From Pseudomonadota bacterium (GTDB lineage: Bacteria > Pseudomonadota > Alphaproteobacteria > Caulobacterales > Caulobacteraceae), in contig JAFAEC010000079.1 of the NCBI GenBank assembly GCA_023424215.1, positions 1 to 17,351 on the forward strand: a stretch of 17,351 bases of DNA, given 5' to 3'. Below the pieces are notes generated by a model. It ran no database searches and was not told the origin of the DNA. It saw nothing but the letters and a program-made list of their open reading frames with translations. Each line of letters starts with the position of its first letter. Position 1 is the first letter of the stretch. A program made the position numbers and the translations under genes. Shown in pieces: positions 6,677 through 13,987 of this stretch.

Positions 6677-9600
6677 ATGCTAACCAAGCGCAAGCACCTC
6701 TTCGGAACGACCATCCTCGCGGGGGTCGTCGCCCTGGCGGCTCCGGCCTTCGCCCAGGACCAGCTCCCGGGCGTTACGGCCACCGGCCAGCAGGACGAGG
6801 AAGCGACCGAGATCGGCGAGATCGTCGTCACCGGTTCGCGTATCCGTCGTGACCCGACCAACGCGCCGACCCCGCTGATCCAGGTCGAGCGCGAAGAGCT
6901 GCTCAGCACCGGTCAGGCCACGGTGATCGACTACCTGGCCACCATCCCGGCGCTGTCGAACTCGCTCGTTCCCTCGGACACCACCGGTTCGAACCTGAAC
7001 GACGGCGGTCTGTCGTTCGCCAACCTTCGCTCGCTGGGCACCGGCCGCACCCTGACCCTGGTCGACGGCCGTCGTCACGTCGGTTCGGCGCAGGGCAGCC
7101 TCGCGGTCGACATCGACGCCATCCCGCGCCTGCTGATCGAGAACATCGAGATCATCACGGGCGGCGCCTCGTCGGTGTACGGCGCCGACGCTGTCTCGGG
7201 CGTGCTGAACTTCGTCCTGCGCAAGGACTTCGAAGGCCTCGAGATCGACGCCAACTACGGCATGATCAACCAGGACGGCCAGGCCAACAAGCGCATCTCG
7301 GCCCTGGCCGGCATCAACCTGCTGGACGACCGCCTGAACATCTACGCCCACGGCGAGTACGAGGACATCGACGGCGTCAACTCGCTCGACATCGACTGGC
7401 TGCGCGATTCGCGGGCCCTCGTCGGCATCGACGCCGATCCGACCAACGATCCGTTCGACGGCGCCATGGACACCGCGGTGTTCAGCGGCCTGACCACCCT
7501 GTCGCGCCCGCGCTGGGGTCAGACCACCCTGGCCAACAGCCAGCAGCCCAGCCCGCTGAACGACCCGGACGTGCCGCTGGCCAGCTGCACCAGCCTGACC
7601 AGCGCCAACTGCTACAGCCTCGATCCGACCAAGACCTACGTCTATGAAGGCAGCACGGCGCGCCTGGCCAATTTCGGCCAGCGCATCGGCAACGTCGGCT
7701 CCAACCGGACGCTGAACATCGGCGGCGACGGCGAGAACCCCTCGCGCTTCGGTCAGGACTCGCGCGTCGGCCAGTCCACCTCGGAGCGGTACCAGCTCGG
7801 CGCCAACTTCGAAGTGCTGCCCAACGTCATGCTGCGGGGCGAGTACAAGTTCATCGCGGAAGACACCTTCGACGTGTCGCAGCCGACCTTCTTCGATGTC
7901 TACCTCTCTAACGAGACCTACCTCGCCAACTGGACCAACCCGATCCGGGCCACCAGCGCGTTCGACCTGCGCTATTCGGACAACGCCTTCCTGCCGGCGA
8001 ACGTGAAGGCGGCGATCGCCGCCAACACGGTCACCAACTGGACCGCCAACCCCGACACGCCCGGCACGCCGGCGACGACGACGCCGCGCGCCTGGGCCCG
8101 TCACTCGATGTTCGGTCCGGACCGCAGCCAGGACAACCACCGCGAGGTCGAACGCTTCGTGGTGTCGCTGAACGGCGACTTCGACCAGCTCGCCTTCGTG
8201 CGCAACATCAACTGGGATATCGGCTACACCTACGGTGAAGCCCGCAACCGCAACATCGAACGCGGTGTGGACGTCCAGCGCTTCGCCCTTGCCGCCGACG
8301 CCGTGGTCGACGTCGCGGGCGTCGTCAACGGCACCCCGGGCGAGATCGTCTGCCGCGCCAAGCTGATCCAGGCCGCCGGCGGCGACCTCGACGACTACCT
8401 CCGCGGCGGCATCCTGACGGACTCCGCCGAAGGCACCCGCGCCCTCAACGAGTGCGTGCCGCTCAACATCTTCGGCGCCGGCAACCAGTCGGCCGAGGGT
8501 CTGGAGTACGTCGACGCGCACATCACCGTGTCCCACGTCAACGAGCAGGAGCAGGCGATCGCCTCGGTCGCCGGCCAGCTGTGGGACTTCTGGGGCGCCG
8601 GCCCGATCGGCGTCGCCCTGGGCGCCGAGCACCGTCGTGAGTACACCGAAGGCGTGGGCCGCAGCGCCACGACCGGCGACCGTCTGCTGTTCCTCAACAC
8701 CGGGGCCGACTTCCTCGGCGCCGAGTACAAGTCCGACGAGTGGTTCGCCGAGCTCTCCGTGCCGCTGTTCCGCGACACCTGGCTGGGCGAGTACGCCGAA
8801 CTCAGCGGCTCCTACCGCGCGTTCGACTACACCACCGCCGGCGACGGCGACGTGTACGGCGTGAACCTGGTCTACCGTCCGATCCAGGACATCGCCTTCA
8901 AGACCAGCTTCAACACCTCGTTCCGCGCCCCGAACCTGTCGGAGAACTTCGCGCCCTACAGCCAGACGTTCGCCAACGCCTACGTCGACCCCTGCGCGAC
9001 CCTGAACATCGCCGCGCAGAACGCGGAGATCCGCAACAACCGGATCACCAACTGCCAGGCGCTGCTGGCCGAGTACAACGCCGCCAACGGCACCGCTCTG
9101 GCCTTTGACTTCGCCGGCGCCACCGCCACCAACACCGACGATTACAACCCGATCTACGGCTCGGGCATCGCCGGGGTGAACGGCGGCAACCCGTCGCTGC
9201 GTCCGGAAGAGTCGGAAAGCTTCACCTTCTCGACGGTGATCCAGCCGCGGTTCATCCCGAACCTGTCGCTGGTGCTCGACTACTACGAGATCGAGATCTC
9301 GGACGTCATCGCCTCGGTCTCGGCCCAGACGATGTCGAACCTCTGCGTCAACGGTCCGACGCTGGATCCGCAGACCTGCGGTCTGCTGTTCCGCAACGAC
9401 CCGACCCCGGGCCGCGAGTTCTACCTCGGCGGACCGGCGGGCGACCCGATCGGCGGCTTCATCCAGTCCTCGATCAACTACGCCGCCCTGAAGACGCGCG
9501 GTCTCGACTTCACCCTGAACTACTCCATGGACACCGAGGAGATGTTCGGGCGGAACTGGGGTCGCTTCGACTATCGCCTCGGCGGGCTGTGGCTGATCGA

Positions 9601-10009
9601 GCAGAAGCAGTTCCTCGACCCGGCGGACGCCGCCAGCTTCACCGAGCTGTCCTCGAACCTGTTCTATCCGCGGGTTCGCATGACCTCCTCGCTGACCTGG
9701 TCGCCGAACGACGTGTGGAGCGTCAACTGGACGATGGACTGGCAGACCGCCCAGGACGCCGCCCGCCTGCGCGACTCCGTCGGCGTCGGCAACATGGACA
9801 CCCGTCCGTACGACACCTACGACACCGGCAACTTCGCCCGTCACGACTTCACGGTCCGCTGGAACGTGCAGGACGACCTGTCGATGCGCTTCGGCGTGGT
9901 CAACGCCTTCGATGCCGAGCAGCCTGCCTTCCTGGGCACCACGCTCTATTCGAACTTCGACCCGTACGGCACGCGCTTCTTCATCGGCCTGAACTACCGT
10001 CCGTACTAA
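6677..10009 (+). CDS. TonB-dependent outer-membrane receptor
   Basis: This is a 1110-residue outer-membrane active transporter of the large Caulobacteraceae TBDR class; the substrate cannot be read from sequence. Residues 1-26 are a clear signal peptide (KRKHLFG, hydrophobic core, APAFA cleavage before Gln27). The TonB box is EIVVTGSRI (48-56). The plug domain runs about 60-185, with LRSLGTGRTLTLVDGRRHV and TGGASSVYGADAVSG. A long beta-barrel ends in the terminal aromatic Tyr of NYRPY, the usual BAM recognition end. Eight cysteines fall in four close pairs in the barrel region, suggesting loop disulfides. Frequent CGT and CTG codons hint at high expression. The ATG at 6677 is chosen over 6617 because it opens the signal peptide directly. 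The gene has its own promoter and terminator and sits between ftsA and ftsZ. Confidence 0.93.
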   Translation: MLTKRKHLFGTTILAGVVALAAPAFAQDQLPGVTATGQQDEEATEIGEIVVTGSRIRRDPTNAPTPLIQVEREELLSTGQATVIDYLATIPALSNSLVPSDTTGSNLNDGGLSFANLRSLGTGRTLTLVDGRRHVGSAQGSLAVDIDAIPRLLIENIEIITGGASSVYGADAVSGVLNFVLRKDFEGLEIDANYGMINQDGQANKRISALAGINLLDDRLNIYAHGEYEDIDGVNSLDIDWLRDSRALVGIDADPTNDPFDGAMDTAVFSGLTTLSRPRWGQTTLANSQQPSPLNDPDVPLASCTSLTSANCYSLDPTKTYVYEGSTARLANFGQRIGNVGSNRTLNIGGDGENPSRFGQDSRVGQSTSERYQLGANFEVLPNVMLRGEYKFIAEDTFDVSQPTFFDVYLSNETYLANWTNPIRATSAFDLRYSDNAFLPANVKAAIAANTVTNWTANPDTPGTPATTTPRAWARHSMFGPDRSQDNHREVERFVVSLNGDFDQLAFVRNINWDIGYTYGEARNRNIERGVDVQRFALAADAVVDVAGVVNGTPGEIVCRAKLIQAAGGDLDDYLRGGILTDSAEGTRALNECVPLNIFGAGNQSAEGLEYVDAHITVSHVNEQEQAIASVAGQLWDFWGAGPIGVALGAEHRREYTEGVGRSATTGDRLLFLNTGADFLGAEYKSDEWFAELSVPLFRDTWLGEYAELSGSYRAFDYTTAGDGDVYGVNLVYRPIQDIAFKTSFNTSFRAPNLSENFAPYSQTFANAYVDPCATLNIAAQNAEIRNNRITNCQALLAEYNAANGTALAFDFAGATATNTDDYNPIYGSGIAGVNGGNPSLRPEESESFTFSTVIQPRFIPNLSLVLDYYEIEISDVIASVSAQTMSNLCVNGPTLDPQTCGLLFRNDPTPGREFYLGGPAGDPIGGFIQSSINYAALKTRGLDFTLNYSMDTEEMFGRNWGRFDYRLGGLWLIEQKQFLDPADAASFTELSSNLFYPRVRMTSSLTWSPNDVWSVNWTMDWQTAQDAARLRDSVGVGNMDTRPYDTYDTGNFARHDFTVRWNVQDDLSMRFGVVNAFDAEQPAFLGTTLYSNFDPYGTRFFIGLNYRPY

Positions 10010-10034
10010 GTCCGGTACGAACGTCCGAAACGGG

Positions 10035-10064
10035 AAAGGGCGGCTCGCGAGAGCCGCCCTTTTT
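10035..10064 (+). terminator. Intrinsic terminator of the TonB receptor gene
   Basis: A perfect 12-bp stem (10035-10046 with 10051-10062) is closed by a GCGA tetraloop (GNRA type), and the descending arm merges into five T residues (10060-10064). It lies 25 nt after the receptor stop and should insulate ftsZ from read-through. Confidence 0.93.
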
Positions 10065-10123
10065 CGTGCCTGTCGGACGTGCAGCCGCAGAAAATCTGTT
10101 GTGAAGGTTAACCAAACCGGTGC

Positions 10124-10147
10124 TTGACGGCCCGACTCGGCCTATCC
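10124..10147 (+). promoter_or_regulatory. Candidate ftsZ promoter
   Basis: TTGACG (10124-10129), 11 nt, then CCTATCC (10141-10147) is a partial match to the Caulobacter TTGACG-N10-14-GCTA promoter. It predicts an ftsZ leader of about 110 nt. A GANTC site (GACTC, 10134-10138) lies between the two boxes. Confidence 0.45.
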
Positions 10148-10207
10148 GGTAACACTCCCTTAAGCAGGGCGGGTGTTTCCTTAACGCGCTCATAACCAAT
10201 GCGATTC
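10134..10207. promoter_or_regulatory. Two GANTC (CcrM) sites in the ftsZ control region
   Basis: GACTC at 10134-10138 and GATTC at 10203-10207 are CcrM methylation targets. In Caulobacter, ftsZ transcription responds to CcrM methylation and GcrA. One site lies within the candidate promoter spacer. Confidence 0.5.
10181..10196 (+). promoter_or_regulatory. CtrA-like box upstream of ftsZ
   Basis: TTAA, seven bases, then ATAAC is one mismatch from TTAA-N7-TTAAC. It lies about 30 nt after the predicted transcription start, a position suited to repression. CtrA represses ftsZ in Caulobacter crescentus. Confidence 0.5.
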
Positions 10208-10263
10208 GGCGGGGCATTCGCATCGGGGCTGCAGGGCAGGGTCGGAATTCAAGGTCGGAACAA

Positions 10264-11883
10264 ATGTCTCTCTCGCTGGTGCGTCCGCAAAACTCGGAAC
10301 TGAAGCCCCGCATCGTCGTGTTCGGCGTCGGCGGCGCCGGCGGCAACGCGGTCAACAACATGATCGACGCCGGCCTTGAAGGAGTCGAGTTCGTCGTCGC
10401 CAACACCGACGCCCAGCACCTGTCGTTCGCCAAGACCGATCGCCGCATCCAGCTGGGCGAGACCATCACCCAGGGCCTGGGCGCCGGCGCCCACCCCGAG
10501 GTCGGCATGAACGCGGCCGAGGAGTCGGCCGAGGAGATCTTCAGCCACCTCGACGGCGCCCACATGGTGTTCATCACCTGCGGCATGGGCGGCGGCACCG
10601 GCACCGGCGCGGCCCCGGTCATCGCCAAGTGCGCCCGCGACCGCGGCATCCTGACCGTCGGCGTGGTCACCAAGCCCTTCACCTTCGAGGGCCGCCACCG
10701 CATGCGCCTGGCCGAGGCCGGCATCGCCGAGCTGCAGCGCTACGTCGACACCCTGATCGTCATCCCGAACCAGAACCTGTTCCGGGTCGCCAACGAGCGC
10801 ACCACCTTCGCCGACGCCTTCGGCATGGCCGACCAGGTGCTGCACTCGGGCGTGCGCTCGATCACCGACCTGATGATCCTGCCGGGCCTGATCAACCTCG
10901 ACTTCGCCGACGTCCGCGCCGTGATGTCGGAGATGGGCAAGGCCATGATGGGCACTGGCGAGGCCGAGGGCGAGGACCGCGCCCTGCAGGCCGCCCAGAA
11001 CGCCATCGCCAACCCGCTGCTGGACGAGACCAGCCTCAAGGGCGCCAAGGCCGTGCTGGTCAACATCACCGGCGGCATGGACATGACCCTGCTGGAGGTC
11101 GACGAGGCCGCCAACGCCATCGCGGGCGAGGTCGACGCCGACGCCAACATCATCTTTGGCGCCGCCTTCGACCCGGCCCTGGAAGGCAAGATCCGCGTCT
11201 CGGTCGTCGCCACCGGCATGGAGGACATCGCCGCCGCCAAGGCCCCGCCGGCCAGCGCGACCTCGACCTTCGACGCCCGCCGTCCGGCCCCGGCCCCCGC
11301 GCCGCGCGCGGCCGAGCCGATGCGCAGCGAGCCCGTCCGTCGCGAGCCGGTTCGCGCAGAGGCGCCGCGGCCCGCCCGCGTCGAGGAAGCGCCGATCGTC
11401 CCGACCTTCACCGCCGGCCAGCCGACCTTCGGCGCCCGCACCGCGGTGCCTGAGCCGCGCCCCGAGCCGGTGATCCACGTGGCCGAGGAGCGCAAACTCG
11501 AGCCGATCGTCGATCCGTGGGTCGAGGAGTTCGAATCCGCCCCGCGTCCGGCCGCCCAGGCCCCGGCCCCCGCCGCCGAAGCCCAGGGCGAGCTGTATCT
11601 CGACCGCCCGGCCGCGGCCGCTCCGGCCCCGGCGGCCGCTCCCGCGCCTGCGCGGGAAGAGCCGGCCTATGACGACTACGACGACCGCGACCATCGCCGC
11701 AGCGGCTGGAGCCTGTTCGGCCGCAAGCGTCAGCAGTCCCAGCCGACCTATCCGTCGAGCGGCCCGCGCCAGACCGAGATGCGCGCCACCAGCCAGGTCC
11801 AGCCCGCGCCCCAGCAGCCGGAGCCGGGCGAGGCCGAGGACGACCTCGAGATCCCGTCCTTCCTGCGGCGGCTGGCCAACTAG
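10264..11883 (+). CDS. ftsZ: Cell division GTPase FtsZ
   Basis: FtsZ is the tubulin-like GTPase that assembles the cytokinetic Z ring. The 539-residue protein has the N-terminal GTP fold with FGVGGAGGNAVN (20-31), the tubulin signature GGGTGTGAAP (109-118) and the catalytic T7 loop NLDFADV (211-217). The core ends near residue 321. It is followed by a roughly 200-residue Pro/Ala/Glu/Arg-rich disordered linker and the conserved tail EIPSFLRRLAN (529-539) that binds FtsA and other partners. The long linker is typical of Caulobacter-type FtsZ and contrasts with about 50 residues in E. coli. The ATG has AAGG at 10251-10254. An own promoter region and a downstream terminator indicate transcription separate from ftsQA. 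Confidence 0.98.
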   Translation: MSLSLVRPQNSELKPRIVVFGVGGAGGNAVNNMIDAGLEGVEFVVANTDAQHLSFAKTDRRIQLGETITQGLGAGAHPEVGMNAAEESAEEIFSHLDGAHMVFITCGMGGGTGTGAAPVIAKCARDRGILTVGVVTKPFTFEGRHRMRLAEAGIAELQRYVDTLIVIPNQNLFRVANERTTFADAFGMADQVLHSGVRSITDLMILPGLINLDFADVRAVMSEMGKAMMGTGEAEGEDRALQAAQNAIANPLLDETSLKGAKAVLVNITGGMDMTLLEVDEAANAIAGEVDADANIIFGAAFDPALEGKIRVSVVATGMEDIAAAKAPPASATSTFDARRPAPAPAPRAAEPMRSEPVRREPVRAEAPRPARVEEAPIVPTFTAGQPTFGARTAVPEPRPEPVIHVAEERKLEPIVDPWVEEFESAPRPAAQAPAPAAEAQGELYLDRPAAAAPAPAAAPAPAREEPAYDDYDDRDHRRSGWSLFGRKRQQSQPTYPSSGPRQTEMRATSQVQPAPQQPEPGEAEDDLEIPSFLRRLAN

Positions 11884-12000
11884 GGGTCAGGTTCTAGGTT
11901 CTAGATTCTAGGAAGGGCGGCCCTGACGGGCCGCCCTTCGTCGTCTTGCGCGCTGATCGCGGGCATCCCCTAGAGCCTAGCCCCTAGAACCTAGAACCTG
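11884..12000. repeat. Inverted heptad-array intergenic element (copy 2)
   Basis: After the ftsZ TAG stop, units GGGTCAG, GTTCTAG, GTTCTAG, ATTCTAG run to 11911. A GC hairpin follows, then the opposite-strand array of CCTAGAG, CCTAGCC, CCTAGAA, CCTAGAA units (about 11970-11997). The 17-nt segment 11888-11904 is perfectly complementary to 11984-12000. CTAG, usually a rare tetranucleotide in bacteria, occurs seven times here. The architecture matches copy 1 after murB. Confidence 0.85.
11913..11938 (+). terminator. Intrinsic terminator after ftsZ
   Basis: A perfect 11-bp GC-rich stem (11913-11923 with 11928-11938) has a TGAC loop. It is followed by a weak T-containing tract (CGTCGTCTT). It forms the centre of repeat copy 2. 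Confidence 0.7.
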
Positions 12001-12120
12001 CGCAGCGGAAACAATCCGAAACCCGACTTTCATTTTCCGCTGGCGGCCCGGCCGTTAAGGAAACTTCGGGGCGAACTCCGCACACAGAGGCGGAGCGCAA
12101 GAGAGAAGCGAGTAACGAGT

Positions 12121-13020
12121 TTGCCGGTCCGCAACGACCATCACCAGAAGACGACCGTCGCGCCCGCGATCATCGCCGGCGTCGGCGTGCACACGGGCGA
12201 CCGCGTGCGTCTGGCCGTGCGCCCGGCGCCGGTCGGCATGGGCATCGTCTTCGTCCGCACCGACGTGACCGACCGCGACAACCGCATTCCGGTGTCGGGC
12301 GAGGCCGTGGTCGACGCGCGCCTCAACACCATGATCGAGAACGCCGCCGGCGTGCGCCTGTCGACGATCGAGCATCTGATGGCCGCCTTCGCCGCCCTCG
12401 GCGTGTCCAACGCCGTGGTCGAGGTGGACGGGCCCGAGCTGCCCATTCTCGACGGCTCGGCCCTGCAGTTCGTGCAGCTGCTCGACCGCGCCGGCTTCCG
12501 CCGCCAGGAGGCGCCGGTCCGCTACATCGAGATTCTCGAGCCGATCCGGGTGGAGGAGGGCGACAAGTCGGCCGTCCTGCTGCCCTGCGACCGCTACGAG
12601 ATGCGCTTCGAGATCGACTTCCCGACCCCGGTCATCGGCAACCAGGTCGTGGACTTCGTCGTCGACGAGGACACCTTCCGCAACGAGATCATGGCCGCCC
12701 GCACCTTCGGCTTCGCCCACGAGGTCGAGGCCCTGCGCAAGGCCGGTCTGGCCCGCGGCGGCAGCCTCGAGAACGCCGTGGTCATCGACGGCGACCAGAT
12801 CCTGAACCCCGGCGGCCTGCGCATGGAGCGCGAGTTCGTGCGCCACAAGGCGCTGGACGCCATCGGCGATCTCTATGTGCTGGGCGCGCCCCTGCTGGGC
12901 CGCTACGAGGGCGTCAAGGCGGGCCACGCCATCAACAACCTGCTGGTTCGCGCCCTGCTGGCCGCGCCCCACGCGTGGCGCGAGGTGACCCGCGTGCCGG
13001 AAATGGCCATGGCGGGCTGA
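12121..13020 (+). CDS. lpxC: UDP-3-O-acyl-N-acetylglucosamine deacetylase LpxC
   Basis: LpxC is the zinc-dependent deacetylase that commits the cell to lipid A synthesis. The 299-residue protein has GVGVHTG (20-26), STIEHLMAAF (81-90) with zinc ligand His85, and VDGPELPILDGSA (102-114). The ARTFGF strand is at 193-198. RHKALDAIGD (241-250) supplies ligands His242 and Asp246, and GHAINN (268-273) supplies the catalytic His269. The start is a TTG: no ATG or GTG is present upstream in frame, and the next candidates would remove the conserved N-terminus. Only a weak purine-rich site (GAGAGAAG) precedes it. The neighbourhood (ftsZ then lpxC) is the usual one. Confidence 0.95.
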   Translation: MPVRNDHHQKTTVAPAIIAGVGVHTGDRVRLAVRPAPVGMGIVFVRTDVTDRDNRIPVSGEAVVDARLNTMIENAAGVRLSTIEHLMAAFAALGVSNAVVEVDGPELPILDGSALQFVQLLDRAGFRRQEAPVRYIEILEPIRVEEGDKSAVLLPCDRYEMRFEIDFPTPVIGNQVVDFVVDEDTFRNEIMAARTFGFAHEVEALRKAGLARGGSLENAVVIDGDQILNPGGLRMEREFVRHKALDAIGDLYVLGAPLLGRYEGVKAGHAINNLLVRALLAAPHAWREVTRVPEMAMAG

Positions 13021-13027
13021 TCAGCCC
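13014..13027. terminator. Possible bidirectional terminator between lpxC and pgeF
   Basis: A perfect 14-nt palindrome (GGGCTGATCAGCCC) spans the lpxC stop codon. The pgeF stop from the other strand ends at 13032. Only 11 nt separate the converging genes. No T-run follows, so a terminator role is tentative. Confidence 0.3.
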
Positions 13028-13031
13028 CCGG

Positions 13032-13817
13032 TCAGCCGAGGCTGATCGCGCTCATCTGCCGGCCGAAGTCCGGCTCCCCGTTCAGGAAGGCCCGCCGGTT
13101 GGAGAAGAACCGGGCCGCGTCCGTGCGCGTGTCCTCGCCGGTCCACGCCGCCTCGCCGACTCCGGCCTGCTCCAGCCGCCACAGCACGAAGGCCGGCAGG
13201 TCGAACAGCCGCTTGTCGTCGGACCAGCCCGGGCCGAAGAAGCGGCCGCTGCCCGGATCGTGATGCTCGAAGCGTTCCTGGAAGTCCGCCCCGACCTCAT
13301 AGGACGCCTGTGAGATGCAGGGGCCGACCACGGCGACCATCCGCGCCGGGCGCGCGCCGAGCGCCTCCATGGCCGCGACCGTCGAATGCACGACGCCGCC
13401 CAGCGCCCCCTTCCAGCCGGCGTGGGCCGCGCCGACGACGCCGGCGTCCGCATCGGCCAGCAGAATCGGGGCGCAGTCGGCCGTGAGCACGGCGCAGATC
13501 ACGCCGGGCGCGGCCGTCACGCTGGCGTCGCCCTCCGGCCGCTCGCCCTTCCAGCCCGTCTCGGCCACGCGGGCGACGGCGGAATGGATCTGGTAGCAGG
13601 CGGCCAGATCGTCGGCCGTCCCGCCAAAATGCGCGGCCACCCGCCGCCGGTTCTCGGCCACGGCGGCCGGATCGTCCTTCGACCCCACCCCGGTGTTCAG
13701 GCTGTCGTACAGGCCGGTCGAGACGCCGCCCTGCCGCGTGAAGAACCCGTGTCGCACGCCGGCGCGATCCAGCAGCGGATGGGTGACGGGGGCGAGGGAG
13801 GAGACTGACGGGCTCAT
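13032..13817 (-). CDS. pgeF: Peptidoglycan editing factor PgeF (YfiH/laccase-domain family)
   Basis: This is a member of the YfiH/DUF152 family. The E. coli member removes L-serine wrongly joined to UDP-MurNAc by MurC; related proteins have been reported with polyphenol oxidase or purine nucleoside activity. The 261-residue protein carries the family hallmarks: QIHS (His78), VLTADCAPILL (Cys115), AAHAGWKGALGG (His132) and VVGPCIS, which form the metal or active site. RFFSNRR lies near the C-terminus. The ATG is preceded by AAGGG on its own strand. It follows the methyltransferase gene after a 170-nt gap that contains a tandem repeat. Its location near murC fits the editing role. Confidence 0.9.
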   Translation of the reverse strand: MSPSVSSLAPVTHPLLDRAGVRHGFFTRQGGVSTGLYDSLNTGVGSKDDPAAVAENRRRVAAHFGGTADDLAACYQIHSAVARVAETGWKGERPEGDASVTAAPGVICAVLTADCAPILLADADAGVVGAAHAGWKGALGGVVHSTVAAMEALGARPARMVAVVGPCISQASYEVGADFQERFEHHDPGSGRFFGPGWSDDKRLFDLPAFVLWRLEQAGVGEAAWTGEDTRTDAARFFSNRRAFLNGEPDFGRQMSAISLG

Positions 13818-13932
13818 GCGCGCCCTTTTACGTCATGACGCGCCGACCGGCGACCGGCGTGTGCGACCGAATCTGACGCATCGCACGTGCATCCTGCTTC
13901 AACCGGCGCTCCGGTCGCCGCGCGAGGGAGGT

Positions 13933-13968
13933 CGATGCGGACACATCGGACACATCGGACGCATCGGA
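13933..13968. repeat. Tandem 9-nt repeat (CACATCGGA)
   Basis: CACATCGGA occurs twice perfectly (13942-13950 and 13951-13959), then once with one change (13960-13968). It is preceded by a more degenerate copy (13933-13941). It lies between pgeF and the methyltransferase gene, about 20 nt past the stop of the latter. Confidence 0.75.
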
Positions 13969-13987
13969 CTGTATTTTTCGAGTCCGC

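Noticed and set aside
6680..9844. A 1054-residue open frame antisense to the TonB receptor
   Set aside because: Its product is Val/Gly/Arg/Asp-rich with no domain. It mirrors a real gene in GC-rich DNA where stop codons are scarce on the opposite strand.
10108..10113. TTAACC before the ftsZ promoter as a second CtrA box
   Set aside because: No second half-site at seven-base spacing on either side.
13933..13968. CRISPR-like array
   Set aside because: The units are 9 nt and contiguous with no spacers.
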